Source of the DNA: Salibaculum sp035270045
GTDB taxonomy: Bacteria > Pseudomonadota > Alphaproteobacteria > Rhodobacterales > Rhodobacteraceae
Assembly (NCBI RefSeq): GCF_035270045.1
Contig: NZ_DATFIP010000060.1
Location: forward strand, 1-33,150
DNA length: 33,150 bases
Direction: 5' to 3'
A model generated the notes under the pieces. The model was not told the DNA's origin. It saw only the letters and a program-made list of their open reading frames with translations, and searched no databases. How positions within the stretch are numbered: the stretch's first letter is position 1; each line of letters begins with the position of its first letter. Shown in pieces: positions 8,367-16,327 of this stretch. A program made the translations under genes and the position numbers.

Positions 8367-9521
8367 ATGACTGATCTGACCACCTGCATCGACGAGCTGC
8401 GCACGCTTGTTGGGTTCCCGACCGTCTCGGCGGACAGCAACCTCGGGCTCATCCATCATATTGCCGGCGTGCTGGAACACCACGGCGCCCGGGTCGAGGT
8501 GCAGCACGATCCCAGCGGGCAGAAGGCCAATGTCCTGGCCACCTTCGGGCCCGACCGTGACGGCGGCATCGTTCTGTCGGGGCATACCGATGTCGTTCCC
8601 GTGGCCGACCAGCCCTGGAGCAGCGACCCTTTCGAGCTGACCGAGGCCGAGGGCAGGCTCCATGGCCGCGGCACATGCGACATGAAGGGTTTCATCGCAG
8701 CCTGCATCGCGCTGGCGCCAAGGTTCGCAGAGGCAGCGACGACCCGCCCTCTGCACATGGCATTTACCTATGACGAGGAAGTGGGCTGCCTCGGCGGGCA
8801 GGCGCTGGTCGATCACTTGCGCGAAAAGGGCCTGCGCCCGGCCATGGCGATTATCGGCGAACCGACCGAGATGCGCGTGATCGAAGGGCACAAGGGCTGC
8901 TATGAATACACTACCCGGTTCACCGGGCTTGAAGGGCACGGCTCGTCGCCCGATCTGGGTGTAAATGCAGTGGATTACGCGGTGCGCTATGTTACTCGCC
9001 TGATCGAACTGTCCGATCGGCTGCGCGACCGGGCACCGGAAGGATCACAGTTCGAACCGCCCTGGAGCACGATCAACACCGGCGCGCTGCATGGTGGTAT
9101 CGCGCACAACGTCATTCCGGGCACCGCCGAGGTGGAATGGGAGATGCGCCCGGTGCAGAAATCGGATGCCGATTTCGTGAAATCGGACCTTGCCGCCTAT
9201 GTGGCTGAAACGCTGCTGCCCGCGATGCGGCAGGTGGATGCGCGCGCCCGCATCGAGACGGAGACCATTGCCGAGGTGGACGGGTTGGAGCCCATGGACG
9301 ACAACGCCGCGCGCGATCTTTGCATGGAACTGACCCGGGCCAATGGCTGCGGGTTGGTGCCATTCGGAACCGAAGCGGGTCTTTTCCAGAAACTGGGCAC
9401 GTCCGCTGTTGTCTGTGGGCCGGGGTCCATCGCCCAGGCACACAAGCCCGATGAGTTCGTGGCGGTGGACCAGATCGAGGCCTGCCTTGCAATGCTGACC
9501 AAATTGACGCGCAAGTTGTAA
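8367..9521 (+). CDS. argE: Acetylornithine deacetylase ArgE
   Basis: A 384-residue M20-family metallohydrolase. The two-metal site is complete: His73 and Asp75 in GHTDVVP, bridging Asp105 in GRGTCDMKG, the Glu pair 137-138 in TYDEEVGCLGG, Glu165 in GEPTEM and the C-terminal His in AHKPDEF. The central dimerisation (lid) domain carries GHGSSPDLGVNA. ArgE releases ornithine from N-acetylornithine in arginine synthesis. ATG at 8367 (MTDLTTCIDEL) fits family starts; a frame opening 12 codons earlier is less likely. No good ribosome binding site is seen. It is a lone gene, so a related M20 deacylase cannot be fully excluded, but ArgE is the closest fit. Confidence 0.88.
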   Translation: MTDLTTCIDELRTLVGFPTVSADSNLGLIHHIAGVLEHHGARVEVQHDPSGQKANVLATFGPDRDGGIVLSGHTDVVPVADQPWSSDPFELTEAEGRLHGRGTCDMKGFIAACIALAPRFAEAATTRPLHMAFTYDEEVGCLGGQALVDHLREKGLRPAMAIIGEPTEMRVIEGHKGCYEYTTRFTGLEGHGSSPDLGVNAVDYAVRYVTRLIELSDRLRDRAPEGSQFEPPWSTINTGALHGGIAHNVIPGTAEVEWEMRPVQKSDADFVKSDLAAYVAETLLPAMRQVDARARIETETIAEVDGLEPMDDNAARDLCMELTRANGCGLVPFGTEAGLFQKLGTSAVVCGPGSIAQAHKPDEFVAVDQIEACLAMLTKLTRKL

Positions 9522-9620
9522 ATCTTGGTGGGGCGCCGCCACTGTCACGCAATCGCGTCGCCCAGCGATATTCTTGACCCGTCGAAGCGGGCGGGCCATA
9601 CCGTCGGCTCGGCCCACACT

Positions 9621-10007
9621 TCAGCCGGCCTCCAGCCTTTTCAGGATCGGGCAATCCGGGCGGTCATCGCCGTGGCAGGCGCTGACGAGGTCTGACAGGG
9701 TTGCGCGCATTTCTTCCAGTCCGGCGATCTTTTCCTCGATCTCGGCCAGATGGGCCGTAGCGATGGCGCGGACATCGCCACTGGCACGCTCGCGGTCCTC
9801 CCACAGGGCCAGAAGCCCGCGGCAATCCTCGATCGAAAAGCCAAGGCCGCGGGCACGGGCCAGGAAGGCCAGTTTGTGGAGGTGGGTCCGCTCGAAGCTG
9901 CGATAGCCGTTCTCGGCACGGTCGGGCGTCACCAGGCCAATGTCCTCATAATAACGGATGGTCTTGGCGGGCAAGCCGGTACGGGTGGCGACCTCCTTGA
10001 TGTTCAT
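9621..10007 (-). CDS. cueR: Copper-responsive MerR-family regulator CueR
   Basis: A 128-residue MerR-family protein. The N-terminal winged helix reads MNIKEVATRTGLPAKTIRYYE with GLVTP, a long dimerisation helix follows, and the C-terminal metal loop has Cys111 and Cys119 separated by seven residues (CHGDDRPDC), the CueR spacing for Cu(I). A Ser near position 76 also fits CueR. The start ATG overlaps the copA stop as ATGA (10004-10007). The regulator is thus made from the copA transcript, which should give positive autoregulation. The target promoter is the CueR-like site before copA. Confidence 0.9.
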   Translation of the reverse strand: MNIKEVATRTGLPAKTIRYYEDIGLVTPDRAENGYRSFERTHLHKLAFLARARGLGFSIEDCRGLLALWEDRERASGDVRAIATAHLAEIEEKIAGLEEMRATLSDLVSACHGDDRPDCPILKRLEAG

Positions 10008-12439
10008 TGCAAGGCCTCCGTTTTCACCCGGCGCAGGCGCAGGGCGTTGGTGACAACCAGCACCGAGGACAGCGCCATGGCCCCGGCGGCGAGTTGCGGC
10101 GACAGCAACGGCCCGCCGAAGATGTAGAGCAGGCCCGCCGCCACGGGTATCAAGGCCACGTTGTAGCCGAAGGCCCACCCGAGGTTCTGCCAGATGTTGC
10201 GCAGGGTGCGACGGCTGATCTCCACCGCCTCGGCCACGCCGCCGGGGTTGCCCGAGACAAGCACCACGTCGGCGCTTTCCACGGCGACATCGGTGCCAGA
10301 GCCCATCGCGATACCGATATCGGCGGCGGCCAGCGCGGGCGCGTCGTTGATGCCGTCACCGACGAAAGCCAGCTTGCGGCCCCCCTCTTGCAAGGCACGC
10401 ACCGCGTCGACCTTGCCGTCGGGCAGGACTCCGGCCACCACGTGATCGATTCCCAGCTCCGCCGCGATGGCACGGGCGGCCGGTTCGCTGTCGCCCGAGA
10501 CCAGGGCGGTCTGCACGCCGCGCGCGTGCAAGGCGGCTACGGTGGCCTTCGCGGTGGATTTCAGCGTGTCGGCCAGGCCCAACACCCCCGCGGGCAGGCC
10601 GTCGATGGCGACCATGACGACGGTGCGGCCCTGGTCGGCCAGTGCATCGGCCCGGGTGGTGAGCCCCGCTGCATCGACTCCGGCCTCCTTCATCATGCGG
10701 GCGTTGCCGATGGCGACCGACCGGCCATTCACGATTCCTGACAGGCCGTGTCCCGGCACCGCCTGGACGTCACTGGCCCGCGGCAGATCCAGCCCCCTTG
10801 CCTTGGCCTCGGCCACGATGGCCCCGGCTAGCGGGTGATCCGACGCCGCCTCGACTGCGGCGACGGTGGACAGGAAGGCGCCTTCACCCTTCTTGCAGTC
10901 AATATCCGTGACCCGTGGTTTTCCCTCGGTCAGGGTGCCGGTCTTGTCGAAGGCAACAACATCCACCGATTGCAGGGATTGCAGCGCGTCGCCACGGCGA
11001 AACAAGACGCCCAGGTCGGCAGCGCGCCCGGTGCCGACCATGATCGACATTGGCGTCGCCAGCCCCATGGCGCAGGGGCAGGCAATGATCAGCACGGACA
11101 CGCCCGAAACCAGCGCGAAGGGCAAAGCCGGTTCAGGCCCGAAGACCAGCCAGAGGGCAATGGTCATGAGCGCCACGCCCATGACGGCGGGCACGAACCA
11201 TGCCGTGATGCGGTTGACGAGGTCCTGAACCGGCAAGCGGCTGCCCTGTGCCTCTTCGACCATCTCGATGATACGGGACAGCATCGTGTCCGCGCCGACG
11301 GCTGTGGCACGCATCACCAGCGCGCCGTTGCCGTTGACGGTGCCCGCGACCAACTCGGTGCCTTCAGTCTTTTCGACCGCGACAGGTTCGCCGGTCACCA
11401 TGCTTTCGTCCACAAAGCTGCTGCCCTCGCGCACGACCCCGTCGACCGGCACACGGTCACCGGCACGCAGATGCACCCGGTCGCCGCGTTGGATGTCATC
11501 GACGGGAAGGTCGAGCACATCGCCGTCGCGTTCGACCCGAGCGGTATCAGGGCGCAGGCCCACAAGCCGCTTGATCGCGGCCCCGGTACGGCCCTTGGCC
11601 CGCGCCTCCAGCCAACGCCCCAGGAGGATGAGCGTCACGATCACCGCGGCGGCTTCGAAGTAGACGGCCACAGTGCCGTCGGGCAGCCATTGGGGCCGGA
11701 AGGTGGCAAGGCTTGAATAGGCCCAGGCCGCGCCCGCCCCGATGGCTACCAACGAGTTCATGTCCGGCGCGCGCCGCATGAGCGCGGGAAACCCCTTGGC
11801 AAAGAACATACGCCCCGGCACGGCCAGCACCAGCGTGGCCAAGGCGAACTGGATCATCCAGCTGGCCTGCATCCCGATCGTGGTGGCAATGACGTCGTGC
11901 AAGGCGGGCACGGCGTGCCCGCCCATTTCGACCAGGAAGATCGGCAGGGTCAGGACCGCCGACAAAAGGAAGGACCGCCGCAGGTGCTGGATCTCGGTGC
12001 CGACGGTGTCGTCCGCGGTGGTGCCCGTCTGCACGGGCCGCGCCTCGTAGCCAACCGCCTTGACCGCTTCGATCAGTGGTCCGGTGTTCTTGTCCAGTGT
12101 CCTGACCGAGGCCACGCCGTCGGCGAGGTTCACGGTTACCTCGGTGACCCCTGGCACCTGTTCCAGAGCGGACTCGACCCGCGCCACGCAGGAGGCGCAG
12201 GTCATGCCCGCGATCTCCAGACGCTGGCGGTGCGGCACCGCCGGGTAACCGGCAGCGTTCAATGCACTGCTGATGGTGCGGGCATCCGCGCCTTCCAGTG
12301 CCACCCGCGCCGACTTTGTGGCCAGGTTGATCTCGGCCCCCGTCACCCCGGAGACCGAGGTGATGGCCTTCTCGGCCCGACCTACGCAGCCAGCGCAGCT
12401 GAGCCCGTCGATCTCGAAATCCAGTCGTTGAACGGTCAT
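10004..12439 (-). CDS. copA: Cu(I)-exporting P1B-type ATPase CopA
   Basis: An 811-residue heavy-metal ATPase with two N-terminal HMA domains, GLSCAGC (Cys15/Cys18) and GMTCASC (Cys81/Cys84). Eight membrane helices are expected. The actuator has VTGEP near 348-352, the transport motif is CPC at 454-456, the phosphorylated Asp498 sits in DKTGT, the nucleotide-binding motif is SDHPLAG, and GDGINDAPAL forms the hinge. The last helices carry YN and MALSS, the Cu(I) ligands of this subgroup. It pumps Cu(I) out of the cytoplasm. The start has an AGGGGA ribosome binding site and lies 20 bases after the CueR-type promoter. Confidence 0.96.
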   Translation of the reverse strand: MTVQRLDFEIDGLSCAGCVGRAEKAITSVSGVTGAEINLATKSARVALEGADARTISSALNAAGYPAVPHRQRLEIAGMTCASCVARVESALEQVPGVTEVTVNLADGVASVRTLDKNTGPLIEAVKAVGYEARPVQTGTTADDTVGTEIQHLRRSFLLSAVLTLPIFLVEMGGHAVPALHDVIATTIGMQASWMIQFALATLVLAVPGRMFFAKGFPALMRRAPDMNSLVAIGAGAAWAYSSLATFRPQWLPDGTVAVYFEAAAVIVTLILLGRWLEARAKGRTGAAIKRLVGLRPDTARVERDGDVLDLPVDDIQRGDRVHLRAGDRVPVDGVVREGSSFVDESMVTGEPVAVEKTEGTELVAGTVNGNGALVMRATAVGADTMLSRIIEMVEEAQGSRLPVQDLVNRITAWFVPAVMGVALMTIALWLVFGPEPALPFALVSGVSVLIIACPCAMGLATPMSIMVGTGRAADLGVLFRRGDALQSLQSVDVVAFDKTGTLTEGKPRVTDIDCKKGEGAFLSTVAAVEAASDHPLAGAIVAEAKARGLDLPRASDVQAVPGHGLSGIVNGRSVAIGNARMMKEAGVDAAGLTTRADALADQGRTVVMVAIDGLPAGVLGLADTLKSTAKATVAALHARGVQTALVSGDSEPAARAIAAELGIDHVVAGVLPDGKVDAVRALQEGGRKLAFVGDGINDAPALAAADIGIAMGSGTDVAVESADVVLVSGNPGGVAEAVEISRRTLRNIWQNLGWAFGYNVALIPVAAGLLYIFGGPLLSPQLAAGAMALSSVLVVTNALRLRRVKTEALQ

Positions 12440-12459
12440 GGTAGTCCCCTTTCACGGGC

Positions 12460-12490
12460 GACATAAGGGTTCCAGTAATGGGAAGGTCAA
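12460..12490 (-). promoter_or_regulatory. CueR-type promoter of copA-cueR with 19-bp spacer
   Basis: On the minus strand: -35 TTGACC (12485-12490), 19-bp spacer, -10 TATGTC (12460-12465). The spacer holds the dyad CCTTCC...GGAACC, one mismatch from the CueR consensus CCTTCC-N7-GGAAGG. A stretched 19-bp spacer is the hallmark of MerR-family activated promoters. Confidence 0.8.
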
Positions 12491-12659
12491 GACCCATCCG
12501 TCCAGATTCGCGCGAAAAGCACCACCATTGCGGCGCAACAGACGCCCGGGCGCGACGGGATCACCTTGACCCGCCCCCGCGCCCTGCGCAGATTACCGGT
12601 CAGGCTTCGCCCCGAACCGCCACGGGATGGCCGCGCAAAAACCGGAAAGGCAACAGATC

Positions 12660-14051
12660 ATGGATGGTACGCTCAGTCCCAACGACATTTCTCGGGTGGT
12701 CGAGGCCGACCGCGCCAATGTCTGGCACCATCTGGTCCAGCACAAGCCGTTCGAAACCGGTGAGCCGCGCATCATCATAGAGGGCCGCGGCATGCGCGTC
12801 TGGGACCAGAAGGGCAAGGAACACCTTGACGCCGTCTCGGGCGGGGTCTGGACGGTGAACGTGGGCTATGGCCGCGAAAGGATAGCCAATGCCGTGCGCG
12901 ACCAGCTGATCCAGTTGCCCTATTTCGCGGGCGCTGCCGGGTCGGTGCCCGGCGCACTGTTCGCCGAACGCCTGATCGAGAAGATGCCGGGGTTGTCCCG
13001 CGTCTACTACACGAATTCGGGGTCCGAGGCGAACGAGAAGGCCTTCAAGATGGTGCGCCAGATCGCTCACAAGCGCCATGGCGGGCGCAAGCACAAGATC
13101 CTCTATCGCGACCGCGATTACCACGGCACCACCATCGCCTGCCTGTCGGCCGGGGGACAGGACGAACGCAACGCACAATACGGCCCCTTCACAGCCGGCT
13201 TCGTGCGCGTCCCGCATTGCCTGGAATATCGCAAGCACGAACAGGACGGCGCCCCGGCTGACAACTACGGCGAATGGGCCGCCGACCAGATCGAAGAGGT
13301 CATCTTGCGCGAAGGCCCCGACACCATTGGTGCGCTCTGCCTCGAACCGGTGACCGCCGGGGGCGGCGTGATCGTCCCGCCCGAGGGTTACTGGCAGCGC
13401 GTGCAGGAGATCTGCCGCAGATACGATATCCTGCTGCATATCGACGAGGTGGTTTGCGGCGTGGGCCGCACCGGCACCTGGTTCGGCTACCAGCATTACG
13501 GGATCGAACCCGACTTCGTGACAATGGCCAAGGGCGTGGCCTCCGGCTACGCCGCCATCGCCTGCTGCGTAACCTCGGAACGGGTCTTCGAGATGTTCAA
13601 GGACGATGCCGAGGACCCGATGAATTATTTCCGCGACATCTCGACCTTCGGCGGTTGCACCGCAGGCCCGGCTGCGGCGATGGAGAACATGGCCATCATC
13701 GAGGACGAGGCCCTGTTGGAGAACACCACCGCGATGGGCGACTACATGCTGGACGAGTTGCACGCCCTGTCCGAGCGGCACGCCGTCATCGGCGACGTGC
13801 GCGGCAAGGGGCTGTTCCTGGGCGCGGAGCTGGTGGCCGACCGCGAAAGCCGCACGCCGGTGGACGAGAGGCGGGCGGCGCAGGTCGTGGCCGATTGCAA
13901 CGCGCAAGGGGTGATCATCGGGGCCACCAACCGTTCGGTCCCGGGGCGCAACAACACGCTGTGCTTTTCGCCCGCACTGATTGCGACGCGCGACGATATC
14001 GACCGGATCGTCGCGGCCACCGATGCCGCGCTGACCCGGGTCTTCGGATGA
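12660..14051 (+). CDS. tpa: Taurine:pyruvate aminotransferase (class III)
   Basis: A 463-residue fold-type I PLP enzyme. Visible motifs are NSGSEANEKA (phosphate-binding turn), YHGTT, HIDEVVCGVGRTG with Asp262, and the Schiff-base Lys291 in TMAKGVASGY. The N-terminus NDISRVVEADRANVWHH and the segment GGVWTVNVGYGRERIA match, from memory, the Tpa group that moves the amino group of taurine to pyruvate, giving sulfoacetaldehyde and alanine. ATG at 12660 is preferred to an earlier in-frame ATG at 12627. A weak promoter candidate lies at 12566-12594 (TTGACC, 17 bases, CAGATT). Pta-ackA and soe genes downstream suit taurine dissimilation, but xsc is absent. Another omega-amino acid transaminase is the alternative. 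Confidence 0.78.
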   Translation: MDGTLSPNDISRVVEADRANVWHHLVQHKPFETGEPRIIIEGRGMRVWDQKGKEHLDAVSGGVWTVNVGYGRERIANAVRDQLIQLPYFAGAAGSVPGALFAERLIEKMPGLSRVYYTNSGSEANEKAFKMVRQIAHKRHGGRKHKILYRDRDYHGTTIACLSAGGQDERNAQYGPFTAGFVRVPHCLEYRKHEQDGAPADNYGEWAADQIEEVILREGPDTIGALCLEPVTAGGGVIVPPEGYWQRVQEICRRYDILLHIDEVVCGVGRTGTWFGYQHYGIEPDFVTMAKGVASGYAAIACCVTSERVFEMFKDDAEDPMNYFRDISTFGGCTAGPAAAMENMAIIEDEALLENTTAMGDYMLDELHALSERHAVIGDVRGKGLFLGAELVADRESRTPVDERRAAQVVADCNAQGVIIGATNRSVPGRNNTLCFSPALIATRDDIDRIVAATDAALTRVFG

Positions 14052-14162
14052 GCGGCCAGCGTCATCACAGTGCAAGTCACCGCCCGCTTGCCGAACGTTT
14101 CGCCGCTTGCGCGCGTCACCCCGGCGGAATACCGCATGATGCCCTGCGAACCATGACCCCTG

Positions 14163-14176
14163 TCATTGACCAATGA
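14163..14176. promoter_or_regulatory. Perfect palindrome upstream of pta (candidate operator)
   Basis: TCATTG-AC-CAATGA is a perfect 6-bp inverted repeat, 49 bases before the pta start in the 173-base tpa-pta gap. It overlaps TTGACC (14166-14171), which could be a -35 hexamer, so a bound repressor would block transcription. The regulator is unknown. Confidence 0.5.
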
Positions 14177-14224
14177 TCCGGCCGGGCAAGGATAGCGCTT
14201 GGTACATTTCACGACGGAGCCGCG

Positions 14225-15160
14225 ATGACGGACCCTTACCCCTTCCTGTCCAGAACCCTGCCGCATACGCCGCAGCATCTGCTGGATCAGGCCCATAGCC
14301 TCCCGTGCCCTCGCGTGGCGCTGGTCAACGCCGGGGCGGCCCACCCACTTGACGGTATACGCGAAGCCGCCCAGGCTGGGCTGGCCGAGCCGGTCCTGAT
14401 CGGCGATCGACCCAAGATCGAGGCCGCCGCCGCGCAGATCGGCTACGATATCGGCGGGATGCGCCTGATCCACGCGCCCCATGCCGAGGCCAGCACCAAG
14501 GCCGCGGAACTGGCGCGCAACGGCGAGGTCGATGCCATCATGAAGGGACAGGTCCATACCTCGACCTTCCTCAAGGGCCTTCTGCCATCCTCGGCCGGGC
14601 TGCGCGAAAAGGGCAGCCGGTGCGGGCATGTCTTCCACATCACCGCACCGGACAGCGATCGGCCGCTGCTGCTGACCGATGCGGCGCTGAACGTGGACCC
14701 GGACGTGGAAACGCGTCAGGCCTGCCTGTCGCTGGCGGTGCAATTGTCGGAGCTTCTGGGCGTCGACAGGCCCCGTGCGGCCCTTCTGGCGCCGACCGAG
14801 GACCCGATCCCTTCGGTGCAGAACACCATGGAAAGCGCCGCCATCGCCACCTGGGCACGGGATCACCTGCCCGATGCGGATGTAGCCGGACCCATGGCGA
14901 TGGACCTGATCCTCTCGAAGGAAGCCGCCCGGATCAAGGGCTATGACAGCCCCGTCGCGGGTGACGCGGATATCATCGTGACCCCGAACATCACCACCGG
15001 CAACGCCATCTTCAAGCTGATGGTACTGGGCATGGGCTGTTGCGCGGGCGGGCTGGTGATGGGGGCCAAGGTTCCGATCCTGCTGACCTCGCGTAGCCAG
15101 GCCGCGCCCGCCCGGCTGGCTTCGGCGGCGCTGGGCATGATCGTGGCCGCGGCCCAGTGA
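14225..15160 (+). CDS. pta: Phosphate acetyl/butyryltransferase (short Pta/Ptb type)
   Basis: A 311-residue single-domain phosphotransacylase of the PTA_PTB family, lacking the long N-terminal regulatory domains of enterobacterial Pta. Conserved stretches include DAIMKGQVHTSTFLKGLL, LLLTDAALNVDPD, ALLAPTEDPIPSVQNTMES and PNITTGNAIFKLM. It exchanges CoA and phosphate on short acyl groups, normally acetyl-CoA and acetyl phosphate; butyryl or propionyl substrates are possible for this subgroup. ATG follows ACGGAG. Its stop overlaps the ackA start (TGATG), so the pair works as a unit. In taurine users such an enzyme turns Xsc-made acetyl phosphate into acetyl-CoA; this role is inferred. Confidence 0.85.
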   Translation: MTDPYPFLSRTLPHTPQHLLDQAHSLPCPRVALVNAGAAHPLDGIREAAQAGLAEPVLIGDRPKIEAAAAQIGYDIGGMRLIHAPHAEASTKAAELARNGEVDAIMKGQVHTSTFLKGLLPSSAGLREKGSRCGHVFHITAPDSDRPLLLTDAALNVDPDVETRQACLSLAVQLSELLGVDRPRAALLAPTEDPIPSVQNTMESAAIATWARDHLPDADVAGPMAMDLILSKEAARIKGYDSPVAGDADIIVTPNITTGNAIFKLMVLGMGCCAGGLVMGAKVPILLTSRSQAAPARLASAALGMIVAAAQ

Positions 15161-16224
15161 TGCTGCTCGTTCTCAATACCGGGTCGTCGTCGATCAGGCT
15201 GTCGCTCTTTCGCGCCGACCTGACGGAGGCGCTGCAAGGCGCCGTGACCGGCATCGGCGGTCCGGCGAAACTCTCTCTCGGTGGGGCGGAAAGGGAACTG
15301 CATATCGCGTCACATGCGGAGGGAATCGCTGCCATCCTGAACGCGCTTCAGACTCATGGGATTCCCATGGACGAAATCACCGCCGCCGCCCATCGTGTCG
15401 TCCATGGCGGCACGGCATTGACCGGGCCGACCCGCCTGGACAAGAACGCCCTCGCCGCGATCGAGGCCAATGTGCAGTTGGCCCCGCTGCACAACCCACC
15501 GGCGCTGGCCGGTATCCGCGCCGTCGCGGACGCCCTGCCGGGCCTGCCGCAATACGCCAGTTTCGACACGGCCTTTCACGCGGGCCAGCCGGACCTTGCT
15601 ACAACCTATGCCATACCGGAGACCTGGCGCGCCAAGGGGCTGCGCCGCTACGGGTTCCACGGGCTGTCTTATGCGGGCATGGTCGTGCAGTTCGGCAAGG
15701 ACCTGCCCGACCGCCTGCTGGCGCTGCATCTGGGCGCGGGTGTCAGCCTTTGTGCCATCCGCAACGGACGCTCGGTCGCAACCTCCATGGGCTATTCGCC
15801 GCTCTCCGGCCCCACAATGGCCACACGATCGGGCGATATCGACGGCATGGCCGTGCTGCGGCTTGCAGAGGAAATCGGGATCGAGGCGGCCGGCCATCTG
15901 CTCAACAAGGACAGCGGGCTTTTGGCGCTTGGTGGCACGTCCGACATGCGCGGGCTTCTAGCGCATGAATCCGCGGCCGCGCGCTTTGCCGTCGATCATT
16001 TCGTCTGGTCCACCACCCACCAGGCCGGCGCCCTGATCGCCGACATGGGCGGGGTTGACGCGGTGGCCTTCACCGGCGGGATCGGCGAGAACTCCGCCGA
16101 CATCCGTCAGCGGATCATGGACCGCCTGGCCTGGCTGGGGCCCCTGCCCGTTCATGTCATCGCGGCGGAGGAAGAACGTCAGATCGCCCGCGACGCGCTG
16201 GCCGTGATGGGCAAGGCAGGCTGA
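15160..16224 (+). CDS. ackA: Acetate/propionate kinase
   Basis: A 354-residue ASKHA-superfamily acyl kinase, shorter than the roughly 400-residue E. coli AckA. Motifs in order: VLNTGSSSIRLSLF (phosphate 1), HRVVHGG, FDTAFH, RYGFHGLSY, HLGAGVSLCAI (phosphate 2), MATRSGDIDG and AFTGGIGENS (adenosine region). It interconverts acyl phosphate plus ADP with acid plus ATP. ATG at 15160 shares its A with the pta stop; a GTG one codon earlier is possible. The gene completes an acyl-CoA to acid plus ATP pathway with pta. The region before soeA has no terminator hairpin, so some read-through is possible. Confidence 0.9.
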   Translation: MLLVLNTGSSSIRLSLFRADLTEALQGAVTGIGGPAKLSLGGAERELHIASHAEGIAAILNALQTHGIPMDEITAAAHRVVHGGTALTGPTRLDKNALAAIEANVQLAPLHNPPALAGIRAVADALPGLPQYASFDTAFHAGQPDLATTYAIPETWRAKGLRRYGFHGLSYAGMVVQFGKDLPDRLLALHLGAGVSLCAIRNGRSVATSMGYSPLSGPTMATRSGDIDGMAVLRLAEEIGIEAAGHLLNKDSGLLALGGTSDMRGLLAHESAAARFAVDHFVWSTTHQAGALIADMGGVDAVAFTGGIGENSADIRQRIMDRLAWLGPLPVHVIAAEEERQIARDALAVMGKAG

Positions 16225-16288
16225 AATCGAACGCATCGTCCCGCAAATCCATGTGCGCTCGATCAAGTGGGGCCTATGGCCATCCGGG

Positions 16289-16307
16289 TCAATTGTTATA
16301 CAATTGA
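16289..16307. promoter_or_regulatory. GntR-like operator upstream of soeA
   Basis: A perfect 7-bp inverted repeat, TCAATTG-TTATA-CAATTGA, with core TTGTTATACAA that fits the FadR/VanR-type GntR consensus TNGTNNNACNA. It lies 20-38 bases before the soeA start and covers a -10-like TACAAT (16299-16304) and TGTTATACA, so binding should control soeA transcription. The regulator is not encoded in the window. Confidence 0.65.
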
Positions 16308-16327
16308 TGCAGGGAGGATTCTGAGGG

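Noticed and set aside
12600..14075. Minus-strand open frame (491 codons) opposite tpa
   Set aside because: tpa has all PLP-enzyme motifs; the antisense frame has none and no ribosome binding site.
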